Origin: Strix aluco
Taxonomy: Eukaryota; Chordata; Aves; Strigiformes; Strigidae
Length of the DNA stretch: 64,000 bases
Direction of reading: 5' to 3'
Assembly: GCF_031877795.1 (NCBI RefSeq)
Contig: NC_133971.1
Coordinates: 16,082,825 to 16,146,824 of the forward strand
Below are positions 23,681-36,749 of the stretch, one piece after another. The notes under the pieces are model-generated. The model saw nothing but the letters and a program-made list of their open reading frames with translations. It was not told the DNA's origin and ran no database searches. Each line of letters begins with the position of its first letter. Position 1 is the first letter of the stretch. The position numbers and the translations under genes are program-made.

Positions 23681-26644
23681 AGCTGTTAGTGACTCTGCAA
23701 CAATGTTCCTAGCAGAATAAAACCCCCATCCTTTATTACACTGACCTCAGTGGTCTTACACTTGTTTGGGATCTGAATACAATGAAATTTGACGTGGTGT
23801 TCTAAGTTGTGAGTCAGCCTCAGTGGTTTTACACTTGGTACCTCTGTTCAAAAACAAATGCTACTGAAATGCTATCTAGACCCTGCTAGCTAGGAAAAGT
23901 TCAGATCTGTAGGTCATGCTCATCATTACTGAGCAATCATGACTCAGGCAACAGCAGGATTTCTTGCTGAGATCCATCATGTTTTTGCCATTGTGGAGAG
24001 GAGCTTGTTCAAGCCCTTCTGCATTCATGATTCCCCACCACACAGATGACATCAGTTTTCCAATCAAATGAAGGACCAGGAGCCCAGAGGGAGAAGCATC
24101 CAGGTGGGGCACTGAGGGAGAAGAATACCAGCTAGGTTTCAGGGTGGCAATAGACCTCTGGGAAATCCTGTAGTATTTGTACCCATTTTGAAGAGCTGGA
24201 CAACAGATGTGGAAAAATGCCAATCACAAACCACAAAGTTTGGTGGACACCAGGGAGAACTGTGCTTTGGGACTCTGAGATAAAGAGCATGAAGAGAGTG
24301 ACATTGAACCACACAGCTGGTCACCTTCAAAGAGCAGCATCAAGATGTGGTCTCAGAGACTTGGGAGTGGACTAAATCATAGCCAGATTTTGGAAAGTGG
24401 GGAGACACAGCCCACAATCTGGGTAGGGGGCCATGGGTGGTCAGTGCTGCCAGACATTTCAGTAGTCCTCTGACAAGAAAGAGCTTTATAAAAAATTAAT
24501 CCTGTGTACAAAACAGATGCAATAATTGTCATGTGAGACATGCTTTTCCCCAGAGAGATAGGCAGTGTATTGTTTTTTAACTACTGAAAAAAAAATCTTC
24601 TTGAACTGTTCATTTGTTTTATTCCTTCTGCATTTAAAGCACAAAAATGTCTGAAAAAGAAAGTGGTTATTAGGGCACTTAAGTGATACTATAATCTCTG
24701 CTCTCTCTTTCTGGACAGTAAGATGAAGTGCATAAATAATTTTTCAGTTAAGTGATGCAATTCCAAAACAACCTCTAGAGATTGGTCTTTTGCCTGTGTT
24801 GAGCTACTCCAGGTTGGAAGAACACCATACAAGCAAACTGGAGTATGACACAGTTTTCTGATTTTATCATTACCTTTTTGAACTGATTCCTTCTCTGCTT
24901 TGTGGGCATATGTCTCAGATTATTAGCAATCTATAGTAAGAGTAACCCACAGTAGAAATAACCTACAGATACACTAATGCAGTTACTAGCCTGACTATTG
25001 TCTTCCCTGCTGCCCTTATTCATTTGCATTATTTCTCCTGCTCCTGCCAGCCTGCAGAATGGGATTGTCTACCTCATGTGTCTTCTTTCACCATCCCTTC
25101 TGTGTTCCCCAGTTTAGTAGAAGCATGCATATTTTTTTAATGTTGTTCTGCTACCACACAGTTACTATTCCTCACACCACAGTTTCCAGAGCACTCTCAG
25201 AAAAGGGTTTTTTCCTTCCTCTTCTAGCTCACCTCTAGGGGATGTCTATGGAAAAGGAATCCACAAATCAAGGGAGAAAGTGATGATTTATGAGGGGTGA
25301 CCTGGAAATACTTCTTTTTCTTTCCACCTCAAGATCTCTTCCTCTGTTGAGGTCTTGCCAGAATTAAAATATACTGTGCAATGTTTAAGTAAATCCATGG
25401 CAAATCTACAGAGGAGAAAAGTGTATGTGATGGAGGGATGGGTGGAGGATGAGTTGTGTGAAAGGAAGAACAGTCTTCCTCAGAACAGCCTAATGAAATA
25501 CATACCAAGTTAAAGCTGTAGGCTTCTTCTAACCTAACCATAGTCAGTAAAAGGCAGGTGGTGATTTCTGAGTTTCAGAAGGTGTTGGTTTCAATTACCT
25601 CAGTTTTATTGACATTATGTAAAGATCGTGGTGTAGATAAGGCCTGGGACAGCTGTAGGGATGGATGAACTCTGGCTGAGAATTGTTGATGGCTCCTGAG
25701 GAATTTAGGATTTGCCCAAGCACTAGTGCTATTCTCAGTTGTGAGTGGATGTCAAGAGTCAGCATTCGAGAATGTATTTAATGGCACCAATGAGATCCTC
25801 TCTGCACCATTAAGCACTTGCTAGTGCTGGGATCTGTCTAATCAGAGTGTCTTTTTAGATTTCAATTGATATTTGCAAAAAACAAAATGAAAATGAATTC
25901 TGAGAGCATCACAGGTTTCTATGCCAAGTTCAGTTGAACAGATAGACATGTGACATTCATCCACAAAATGCTGATTGATGCTAAAATTATGTGAACAATT
26001 CCAGCATTGTAAAGTAAAGTAGGACTTGAGAACAAAATTTCTAGATCTGAAAGCCCTGTTACTCTAAACAGTATTTGTTTTTGTGATTTTGTGATTGTTT
26101 AATCAAATTTCTTTTTTAGGACTTGTCTCTTCCTTGAAAATTGATACTTGTAATAATAAAGTCATAGCTGCTGTAATAGATAAGAAAATATGATTTGTTG
26201 AATCACAATGTCATTTTCCTAAATGGAAAATGAACTTAATCCGAGGTTTGTGCAGTATCAATCCACCTCTCCTTTTTTATTCTGCACTCTTTTGAAGTTT
26301 CTGATATGCTGCTAGTCTGAATTGCTCTGCAAGTTCCACATATGAAATATGGCATTTTGACCACATTTCCTGACTAATTGTGAAAATTTTAACAGAATCA
26401 TGTATTTATTAACTTCTGACTATGAATTCAGTTTCAAGCATTTGTCCTAATTGTTTAGCTGATCTGTCAGTATTGGTGATGTGTTCTGGAGTCTCCATGT
26501 TATATCCATATGTTCTTGATTTATCAGTGATCTAAATAAGATATGAAAAATTATAACTTTTCTAATAATCATGATAGTGAAATATTCCAGCAGCTGTCTG
26601 GTAGGAGTACTGGGATAAAAGATAAATACTTCTAAGGCCATAGC

Positions 26645-26660
26645 TTTTTTTTTTTTTTTC
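26645..26660 (+). repeat. Poly(T) run
   Basis: Uninterrupted T tract followed by CTCATCCC. On the minus strand this is a poly(A). Confidence 0.85.
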
Positions 26661-27269
26661 TCATCCCATGTGTGTGGACTTGCACTATCCCACTCCACCC
26701 CTGTGTGCTGGCCCATAGATTGGTACAACCACACAAGGATCACAGGATGCTTATCCAAAAAGAGGTAGAATTTTAACAGGATCTGTTCTCTAGTCTAGTT
26801 GATGACATACCTGTGTCCATGTAAAAGAGGGAGTGTTTCAGGACGTACACAGAAGTCCAAGGGCACTGAGCAGGTCGGGTAATTCATGTGGCAGCAGTCC
26901 TGGCTTATGACATTAAAATAGTACATGACATTAGAGTTCAAAAGGTGGCATGGCAAGTAGAAAGAGTTATTGTTTTGGCATTGTCTGGTTTGGCAGGGAC
27001 TAATATCTTGCCTATTGCAGTTTTATGCTGATAAATTAAAATGAAAGAAGTTAAACAACAGACACATGAATGTATCTTAAAAGCCAGATTGAATGGGATT
27101 TAAATTAACTTCTACAGCTGGGAATAACAGACCCAGTCACATTAACACTTTAGGCTTAGACAGAGTCCCATAGTATTTATGGAATATGATAGAAAGCACT
27201 GAATAACTTCTGTATGAGACCTGACTAAGCAGCTGAGAACCCTTCAGCCTTTCTTTTCACATCCTCTAC

Positions 27270-27470
27270 TACACAACTAGGGGCTGGGGCAATCCACTCA
27301 AATACCAGGAACCAGGTTCAAACGTAAAATACATTGCACAGAAGACAGCTAGCCGGTAGGAGACCTGTGGAACTCCTTGCCAAAGGATGTGGGGGATATA
27401 AGTTCCTGGGAAGACAGGGCAACAGTTGCAAGAGAGCTTCACTGAGGATTGCTAAAGAGACAAGCCATAA
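27270..27470 (+). mobile_element. CR1 LINE 3' remnant
   Basis: A short plus-strand piece with the CR1 hallmarks GGTTCAAACGTAAAATACAT and GTGGAACTCCTTGCCAAAGG followed by GATGTGG. Divergence is high, consistent with an old copy. Confidence 0.6.
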
Positions 27471-30400
27471 CTCACTTGGGAATTTATCTGAGCAGAATGT
27501 AGTACAAGATTGAGAGAGTAACTGGGGAAATACCCTTTATGTTTGTCCTCTTTTTCTTTTCTGTGACCTGCTTATAGTCACTGTTGTGGCTGGTATCCAG
27601 GCCAGTGGGCCTTCCTTTGAATAGTGTGGTCAGTGTCCTAGTTCTCAGGGTCTTCTGAGATGTAGGTTAAACTTGAGTTAGCTAGTTTGTCAGCTGCTAA
27701 TATGGCCATGTGATATTATGGATGTAATTTATGTTCCACTCTGATGTGATCCAGTGCTTTTCTGTGTTTCATTCTGCGTGCCTGGCAGAGACACAGTTTG
27801 CTGATGGAGCAGATTCCTGGAGCAGCTCCATACTCTCCAGGGAGAGCAACTGTGTCATGCATCAGCAGGACCTGCGGTCTCAGCCAGGTGAACACAGCCA
27901 AGTCCTGCAGTAGCAAACTGCAGTAAAACTCCCAATTTGAGGAAAGTGCTGGCACTTCTTGCCTTTGCAAAGCTCCCTGCATCATAAGTTATCTGAGGAA
28001 GGGTAGGGCAGGTCTGTCCATGCTACCTTGTGACATACCTTACTGCTGATTTGAGAACTGATACTGTTAGTTGTGGCTTGGGGGTGGGAGAATTAGAAAA
28101 GCTGAAGGATATAAGATACCTGTGCTAGAAACTGGGCCAACTCACAGCTGTCTAACATGGAAGAGATGTTGTCTGTCTGGTTTTTAGCATATATGGTCTT
28201 TTCATACTTTCAGTGTCACCCCTGTCTCTAGCTCTAATAAATGGTGGTTTACCATAGTTAAAATGTCTGCAAATTGCTTTTTTGGGAATTCCTGCCATCA
28301 CTGTCATTGAGGTAAAAGGGGACTGCTTTTGTCATACTTAGAGATTGTTTGTTAAAAAGCACAGAGGTTGGAACCATTTATGTAACTATTTTATCAGCAG
28401 AATTGTGGTCTGTCTAGAAGCAGAGCCCAGTGTACACAAAGAAATGAGCTTAATGGAAAAAGTATGCCAGTTGACCGGAACTCCAGAAAATTATTTGGAA
28501 ACTTCCCATGGTAAGAAAGGACATGAGGAGGAGATCCACACAGCTGTGCTGAGTCACTTGCATTCCACACAGCCATCCTGTCTGTTCTTACAGTGTTTAT
28601 TCAGTGTGGTAGGATCTAGCCTCGTCCCTTCCCAACATCTCAGCCCATCTTCCACTGTCTGCACAATCAGGGGAAAACACTTTATCAGATCCAATGCTGT
28701 TATTTGGCCCAAAATTGAGGACTACCACATTATCCAAAAAAGTTAGTGTTATGATCAAAAATAATTTTATTACTCCATCATTTTGAGGAAGGAGTTCTAT
28801 TTTTGTAAAATAGCTATTTGTGATTGAATGATTTAATTTGCTGTTGGATTGTTTAATTTCTTTTTGAGTTTAATGAACAACATAGCCATAATTATTAGTC
28901 ACATTTAGAAAAATATTTTTCTTCTTAGCTGAAACTTGTCAAGTGTTTAAACTCCAGAAACATAACAGTCTCGTATGATCTAGATGCTGACTATGAAAAT
29001 GCTTAGTTGATGTGCGTTTAGAAGGGGAGTGAACAGAACTGTTAGGATTTGCAAGTTTTTTGCTGCATGTGCACAGCAACCACTTTCACTGTTAATGAGG
29101 TGAAGTGAATGACGTGAGAGGATGGGAAGGACAGAAAAAGGTACTTCTCCATGCCTTGCTGCAGGGCCATGTAGGAACTTCACTGCAGTGTCCAGATGCC
29201 ACATTGTCCCAGCTCCTGCCCGGCATTCCTTTGGGGGTGGTAGGGGAAATTGATTCCACACAGTGCTGTACCCCAACAGCCCTACCCTGATCTTCTGAGT
29301 ACAGCATGGCAGTACAAGAGCCCAATGCAAATGTGGGGCTATTGCTGCAAGGCACAGAATCATGAAACCTTTCCTTTTGCCCTCTTTCTGGTTAAAACCA
29401 TTCAGTGTCATGGGAAATGTACAGGTGGAAGCAGGATTTGGATTGTTAATCAGCCCTAATGTGAGGAGCAAGCAGTTAATTCCTTTCAGGAGGGATGAAA
29501 TATTTTCTTCTGACAGTTGTGCTTATTCCATTTATGCTGGATTGCACCAGTCCCAGGCAATTTTCAACCCTTCAGTGGCCAGGTGACTACTCCTTGCAAT
29601 GAGATACTTCACCCCAAGGCACAGGCATAACAATGCTCAGTAAGAGCTGGTGCTTCACCTGCTTCTTGTGAGGGATAATGCTCTCTTTTGTGCTGGCCAG
29701 CTGTTCCTGGTTCCCAGGCGGTGGTGTACTTGGCAGCAGCCAGGGTCTCTTATGAAGTCTTCAGGTCTCTGCTCTTGCCAAGGTCCTGACTTGGTGTCCC
29801 CTGTAAGCCTAGGCTTGGCTTCTGCAGGCACAGCTCCTCCTGGGGCCCTCTTTCTGCTGCGCTTAAGGCAACTAAGCTCATGACTCTTACTGAGTGAGGA
29901 GCTGTTTTCCCCTTTCCCTCCCTCCCTCCCAACCAAGCATTGCTTCAGCAGGGTGAGGTCAGAGATCTCCCACCAGATTCTTCCACAGCTGGGGGAAGCT
30001 CCCTCAGGCTTGGTCATGAACTCACACTCAGCAGCTTCCTTTGCTAAATCCTAGTAAACCCTGTTATACTACAGTTAATAATTGTACACTTAAGCAATGT
30101 AATCTTACCCCTGTATAATCTTCTAGCAGTCAAGGAATGTCTCTTTGCAAAACAGTGTAACAGGCTGAAGTGCAAGAGCAGCAGTACTTGCATTTTAGTT
30201 GCATAAAAATTCTGTGCGATTGTAACAGGCATTCAAGTGGTTTAGCTGTATTAGCTGTCACTATGGCTGGGCTTGATGGCAAATTAACTAGGAGTGTGGG
30301 TGTGAGAATTAAGAAAGTCTAAATGTTCCACAAATGTTTGCTCAGTGAAAGCTATATTCCTAAGGTTTCAAAGGTTAATTCCCCGTATTTAATTCAACAT

Positions 30401-30650
30401 TTCACTTGATGATGACAGCTTCAACACTGGCCTTATTTCTGTGCATTTTCTGCAAAATGAAGTGTGGTGCCTTTCTACCTATTTTTCTCTGCTGCAGTAC
30501 CAGGCATCTGAAACAAAGAAAATGTTGGATTTTATTCTCCCCACTGTATTTAGGTTTGTTTATGCTTTGGCAGAAAAGCTGGCTGATCTGGTTTTTCTAG
30601 GATGGAGTCATTACCTTTGTATTACCTTTCCTGACCTGGTGAAAGATCTC

Positions 30651-30669
30651 TTTTTTTTTTTTTTTTTTA
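30651..30669 (+). repeat. Poly(T) run
   Basis: Uninterrupted T tract of about 18 bases in AT-rich intergenic DNA. Confidence 0.85.
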
Positions 30670-31186
30670 TAGCCTGTATACCATGGCCATGGCCTATGAA
30701 AATAATTGAAATATGATTAAATTACCTTTACTTTTAGAGATAAATTACATTTAAAATACGTAATTCAATAATCAGTACAGGTCATAGGAGACTACAGTGA
30801 AGTATTGTATGAAGATTTGAAAGATTTATGAAAAGTAATTAGGTGGTTTAGGGTGAAGACCTGTTCCAAAGAGATAAAACTCATGGTATCTGGCTTCCAA
30901 CTCCCTGCAGAGTGTAGCCTTGTTCCTGCCAGCCTCCCACACTGGGCAGAGCAGCAGGAGGCAGCCCCAGTGAGCTTGGACATGAGCGCTGGTAACCACT
31001 GGGTGAACTGCGGGCACAGGCTGTCCCTCCTAGAGCAAACCAGCATCCTTTGGCCTTATTGGGAGTTATCTGTATCCTCTTGTGGAAGAGTGGTCAAGAC
31101 AATTTGTATGAGTGGAGCCAGGGGACAACATGTCTTGCTGTCATTGCTCTATAAGAGCCTGACACCAGACTAAGCACCCAGACTGT

Positions 31187-31204
31187 CAAAAAAAAAAAAA
31201 AAAG
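31187..31204 (+). repeat. Poly(A) run
   Basis: A tract of about 17 bases following GACTGTC. No retrocopy body or flanking duplication could be recognised next to it. Confidence 0.85.
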
Positions 31205-33657
31205 AACCAGCAGGAAGAACACCTGTGCTTTGGAACAGGTTTGCAACAGCTAGGGTCCTCAGTGCCTAAGGGCTCAGTTGGAAACTGCTGAGAGGAAGGG
31301 TGCAGCCTGCCCCATGCCTAAGAGACATCAGGTGTCTAATCCAGAAAATTCTGTTTTTGCTTTGCCACTGGATGTGGTGAAGTTCTTCCTTGCTCTCAGC
31401 CTTCTTCTCCTCAAAAGAAAATCTACGGAGAAAAAGAGGGAAGAGGAGCAGTGCTCTTTTATACACATTACTTTAATGATTGTGAAGATCTAGGATCAAT
31501 GTGTAAAGGGGGTTTCAGCCCACATATCTCCTTATTCTAAGACAGAACTCCTACCTCCAAGTTAAAAGATGCTGCAGCGCTTGGACATTTTCATTTTCTC
31601 ATAGTGAAACTATTCCACTTTGCTTAAAGTACTTAGGCGTTCATTGGCACACTGGCATCTTGCATCCTATTTATTAACAGTGACCTGGCAGGATGGACCT
31701 ACCACCACACAATTTTTAAAAATGTGAAATAAAAACACGAAGGGATGATTTTTGCATTGCTTTCCACATTATCAGTGCCTGCAATTAACATGCAGAAAAA
31801 CTTCACAAAATTTTCAGGTTCATCCCCCGAAGAGCAATGAATTCCTCTATTTCAACACTGACTTCATAACATAATGGCAAACATGACATCCCTACACAGG
31901 ACGAGCCTTTCTTAGAGTGCTTAGTTGTGGAGATGTAAATAATGCTTGCCTTTCATTTGAGCTTGATAGTATATGGCTTTTTAACTAGTATGTATTTTCC
32001 CTTTTTTCAGACCTCTCTGTTTAGTTCACAAAACACTACCACATACCAGGCAAATGGAAAAAAATCACATCTGTTGAAAACTAGACAGTGGTAACAGCAT
32101 GTCTGTAGTCAGAAGTTAAAAAGAAGGTGTTGACAGTCCCCACCCAGGTTCATATTACTTTGCAAGTAATAAGTATCAGCTTTTCATTTATTGTCTGTGG
32201 CTTGAGCCATTAGAATATATACAAGCTGCATTTTTAAAGGATTTTTATTTCTTCTGGGAAAGTCAGGACTTTTTTATTTTAAACAAAAGCTGGATTCTCA
32301 TATAACTAAGTTCAGCATCAAAACCTTAAGAAAAAAATCCAGTAATTATTATAATCCTCATAATAAAGCTTCTTGGATGGTAATTATCAGCTCTTCAGGG
32401 CAAGGATTGCATAGTGGCTTACTCAGTAGGTGCAGTGTTTTTGCTTGAGTTTTCTAGGTGCTATCAAAACATGCATTCAGCTCACAAGGAAAAACCCAGC
32501 CTGAAGTGAAGAAATGAGGAGGTAGCCTGGAGTGATGCCAGCGTGTGCTGTTGGCACAAGAACTCACTGCACAGAAGGCAACTGGGATGTGCATTTCTGC
32601 ATATCCCTTTCTGTTTTCTGTTCCTCGCCCATGTGTAAGTATTCCTGTAAAATGAGTCAGATGATACTATGCCATATCTTCCCTTCCACAGGATACAGGA
32701 TCCCTTCCCCACTGGACAATGCTAAAAGAGAGGATTTGAGGTCTCTTCAGTTCGCTCAGTAAGCCTGTGTCTGAGTACACTATCTGCGTCTTCTGATGAT
32801 TTTCAGCAGTCAAATATGACTAAACAATATATGCTGAAAGATGAGCTAGTGGGGAAGAAGACCAGCCTGGCTGAACAGAGAGCTTTGGCTGGAACTCAGG
32901 GAAAAAAAGAGAGTTTATGACCTTTGGAAGAAGTCATAAAGGAAGGAGGCAACTCAAGAGGACTACAAAGAGACCATGAGGTTAGGCAGGGAGAAAATTA
33001 GAAGAGCCAATGCCCAACTAGGACTTAATTTGTCTACTGCAGTAAAAGACAAAAAAATGTTTCTATAAATACGTTCGCACCAAAAAGTGAGCTAAGGAGA
33101 ATCTCCATCGTTTATTGGATGCGGGGGCAAACATACTGACAAAGGATGAGGAAAAGGCAGTGAGGTACTTAATGCTTTCTTTAACCTAGTCTTTAATAGT
33201 AAGACCAATTGTTCTCAGGGCACCCAGCCCCCTGAGCTGGAACACAGGGACGAGGAGCAGAATGAAGCCCCCTTAATCCAAGGGGAAATGTTTAGCGACC
33301 TGCTACACCACTTAGACATACACAGGTCTATGGGGCCAGATGGGAACCACCCAAGGATACTGAGGGAGCTGGTGAAAGTACTCATGAAGTCACTTTCCAT
33401 CATTTATCAGCAGTCCTGGCTAAGCAGGGAGATCCCAGTTGACTGGAGGTTAGCAAATGTGACTTCCATCTACAAGAACGGCCAGAAGGAAGATCCAGGG
33501 AACTACAGGCCTGTCAGTCTGACCTTGGTGCCAGGGAAGGTTATGGAGCAGATCATCATGCAGCACATACAGGACAACCAGGTGAAGAGGCCCAGTCCAA
33601 ATGGGTTTATGAAAGGCAGGTCCTGCTTGACTAACCTGATCTTCTATGACAAGGTGA

Positions 33658-33662
33658 CCTGC
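33658..33662 (+). repeat. Target site duplication, left copy (CCTGC)
   Basis: Five bases immediately before the LTR, identical to 34024-34028. Confidence 0.88.
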
Positions 33663-34023
33663 TGTGGTGGTTTAGCCCCTGCCGGGGTCTGAGACCACGC
33701 GGCCGCTGCCCCTCCCCCACAAAGGGAGTGAAATACAAAGCCCCAAGACTGAAATTAGGAAAGGTTTAATACAACAATGCAATAGCAACACAACAAACAA
33801 CAACAATAACAATAACAGTAATAGTGATAGCAATGAACAGAGCAAAATAGCTACCAAATACAGCAGTTTGAAGCACGATGTACAAAACCACGAGTGCACC
33901 GCGCTCCCACGCCAGGAAAAATGTGACCTGCCAGGATGTGACATCGCATGGTATCTGAATAACCCGGCTAGAGCCCCCCCCACTGCTGGGGAAACTTAAC
34001 CCTATCCTGGTTAAACCAGGACA
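33663..34023 (-). mobile_element. Solo LTR of an endogenous retrovirus (ERVL-like) inside CR1
   Basis: A 361-bp block bounded by TGT and ACA that interrupts the CR1 reverse-transcriptase reading frame. It is flanked by a perfect 5-bp duplication, CCTGC, at 33658-33662 and 34024-34028. Removing the block and one repeat restores CR1 collinearity. Read on the minus strand it begins TGTCCTGGTTTAACC and ends GGGGCTAAACCACCACA, the style of LTRs abundant in neoavian genomes; orientation is assigned on this recollection and the TTGTATTAAACC block in the 3' half, so strand is moderately sure. A 5-bp duplication favours the ERVL class. No gag, pol or env sequence is present, so it is the product of LTR-LTR recombination. 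Confidence 0.9.
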
Positions 34024-34028
34024 CCTGC
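34024..34028 (+). repeat. Target site duplication, right copy (CCTGC)
   Basis: Five bases immediately after the LTR, identical to 33658-33662. Confidence 0.88.
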
Positions 34029-36284
34029 TTAGTGGATGAGGGAAAGTCTGTGGATGTTGTTTATCTGGACTTTAGTAAACCCTGTGACACTGTTTCCCAC
34101 AGCATCCTCTTGGGGAAACTGGCTGCTCATGGCTTGGATGGGCATACTATTCACTGGGTAAAAAGCTGGCTGGATGGCCGGGCCCAAAGAGTTGTGGTGA
34201 ATGGAGTTAAATCCAGTTGGCAGCTGGTCACAAGTGGTGTTCCCCTGCGCTCAGTATTTGGGCCAGTTTTGTTTAATATCTTTATCAGTGATCTGTACAA
34301 GGGGATTGAGTACACCCTTAGTAAGTTTGCAGACAACACCAAGTTGGGTGGGAGTGTTGATCTGCTTGAGAATAGAAAGGCTCTACAAAGATCTGAACAG
34401 ACTGGATTGATGGGTCGAGGACAATTGTGTGAAGTTCAACAAAGCTGAGTGCTGGGTCCTCTACTTGGGTCATAACAACCCCACACAGCTCTACAGGCTT
34501 GTGGAAGAGTGGCTGGAAAGCTGCCAGTCAGAGAGGGACCTGGGGGTGTTGGTTGACAGCCAGCTGAATATGAGCCAGCAGTGTGCCCAGGTGGCCAAGA
34601 AGGCCAATGCCATCCTGGCGTGTATCTGAACTAGTGTGTCCAGCAGGACTAGGGAAGTGATGGTCCCCCTGTACTTGGCTCTGGTGAGGCTGTACCTCGA
34701 ATACTGTGTTCAGTTTTGGGCCTCTCACTACAAGAAAGACAGTGAGATGCTGGAGCGTGTCCAAAGAAGGGCAATGAAGCTGGTGAAGGGTCTGGAGCAC
34801 AAGTCTTAGGAGGAGCAGCTGAGGTAACTGGGGTTGTTTAGTCTGGAGAAAAGAAGACTGAGGGGAGAATTTACCACTTTCTACAGCTGCCTGAAAAGAG
34901 GTTGTACTAAGATAGGTGTCAGTCTCTTTTCCCAAGTAACAAGTGATAGGATGAGAGGAAAGAGCCTCAAGTTGTGCCAGGGGAGGTTTAAATTGGATAT
35001 TAGGAAAAATTTCTTCACCAGTAGGGTTGTCAAGCGTTGGAGCAGGCTGCCCAGGGAAGTGGTTGAGTCACCATCTCTGACGGTATTTAAAAGACTTGTA
35101 GATGTCCGCTTAGGGACGTGGTTTAGTGGTGGGATTGGCAGTGTTAGGTTAACAGTCGGACTCAATGATCTTAAGTGTCTTTACCAACCTAAATGATTCT
35201 ACAATTCTATGATAGGCAATTCTTTTATTTATATTTGTGAATTCTTAGATTTAAAAGAACAATCTTTTGTAGTTACTCTTATTCTTCAGAATATTTTATT
35301 CTCTCACTGTTTTTGTCATAATGAAGGTAAGGTTCCTGTAGATGTTAATAGATAGTTTCTATCATCTGCATTTCCTGTGGTCCGTATATTTTCAATTCAT
35401 CATAACTATGTTTGAAATAGGGATTGACAACCTGACTAATGGGAGCTTTTCCTCTAACTTTCAAGGGATGAAAATATCATGATACTTTACTGGTGTTAGC
35501 CTCTAAGGAACTGAGGTTTATGGATTAAGTGGCACACATTGTAGCTATTAATTGCCATCAGAGGGCTTGAGAAGGATATTTTATTGTGCTTAAACTGGAA
35601 GACAGTTATCTCAAAGTGCTTAACAAAATAAAAACACTAACTTTCAGATAATTCAGAAAAACCTTGCGTTACTAAATTCTGATATACAACATGATAAAAA
35701 TAGTGATTAAATATTTGTGGGATTAAATGGATCTCATTTCATTGTCTGCTTTACTAGAGTGACCAATGATGACTAGAACTTTTTTTTAAAAAAAGGACAG
35801 ACTTTTGAATTTGTCTGGGAAACATAAACCTGAATATGACTCTTACAGAACAAAAAAAGGAGAAGCCTGAACAGTATCTCCAGTTTATGCATTCAGACCC
35901 TGAACAGTCTGTTGTCTTCTCAGAAGTTCAAAGGGACAGATCTCTGTCTTTCAGCATATGGGTTTTTTTTTTTTATCCAGCTGATTTAAGGCTTGTGAAA
36001 TGTGACATCCAAATATAGAGTTTAAGAGATTTTACTTAGTCAAGATACACTACAAGTTTTCCCATCATTTTTTTTCCCACCACTATTTTTAAGCCTGTGG
36101 TATGTTCAGTGTCGTGGTCAGTGGAAGCAGCTGTATTATAAGAAGAAGCTACAGTACAGTAGCAGTGATGAAAATGTCTTAGTCTCAGTAATATTATCAA
36201 CTTGTTACAACAAGTAGAATGGCAAGACAGAGAAATTAAATAACTAGTTCTTGCTGGTAGACAAGTGTCAAGAGAGATCAGCAT

Positions 36285-36408
36285 AGTTTGGTTCCTCTGA
36301 TCAATCACTGACAACACACACAAAGGCTGTTATAAACTACCAGCCTAGTTTGGTTCCTCTAGTCCATCACTGACAACACACATGAAGACTGCTACAAACT
36401 ACAGTCTA
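36285..36408 (+). repeat. Tandem duplication, two copies of about 62 bp
   Basis: AGTTTGGTTCCTCT begins at 36285 and again at 36347. Both copies contain CATCACTGACAACACACA-like and AAACTAC blocks, with about 80-85% identity by eye. Confidence 0.8.
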
Positions 36409-36749
36409 TCAGCTTTCTTTTAAGGCAGATGAATTAAGAAAATCTGTGAAACTGATGGTTAATTTGGGTCTGGATCCTACTACAGCTGGATTTCCCACAC
36501 TGATGCTTGTACGTAAGAAACTTCGTTAGACTACAAAGCTGCTTATCATAAGAACTGTCTATACTGAACCAGTTCTTCCCCTGCCGAGCTTCCAAGTCCC
36601 AATTAACATCATCTGCAGAATGGAATGCAGAGGAACAAAAGCTGATTATCTGTCAGCTATGTCATGCTGTTGCAATAAAAAAAAAAAACAACAAATACCA
36701 TACTATGTGTAGCAAGAAGAGCACAAACTGGAAAATGAACCAGGTCAAT

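Larger units (their letters stand above)
17751..32829. other. F2R-F2RL1 intergenic region, left part
   Basis: Apart from the CR1 pieces and simple repeats listed separately, this holds AT-rich unique sequence. None of the short ORFs resembles a known protein. Upstream enhancers of F2RL1 would be expected here, but I cannot point to one. Confidence 0.6.
32830..35213 (+). mobile_element. CR1 LINE, long 5'-truncated copy with reverse-transcriptase ORF2 remnant
   Basis: The longest transposon here, interrupted by a solo LTR at 33663-34023. From the left: the endonuclease-RT linker (about 32840-33200), RT (RSMGPDG, EIPVDWRLANV, NYRPVSLT, then after the [39 protein letters not shown]), the post-RT region ([53 protein letters not shown]), and a 3' tail ending ATTCTACAATTCTATGATAG. 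Normally a fully coding CR1 carries FADD; here the second Asp is Asn (34335-34337). Frameshifts near 34400 and 34800 and stops such as TGA at 34627 show that it is dead. The 5' end is truncated. Confidence 0.93.

Noticed and set aside
28980-29471. 163-codon minus-strand ORF
   Set aside because: No recognisable domain and overlapping open frames on both strands; treated as chance.
31187-31204. Poly(A) tract as the end of a processed retrocopy
   Set aside because: The sequence before it matches no gene I know, and no flanking duplication could be found.
33672-33983. Minus-strand 103-codon ORF with a Leu-rich stretch
   Set aside because: Lies entirely within the solo LTR; the Leu run comes from the CAA/CAATAA-type repeats of the LTR.
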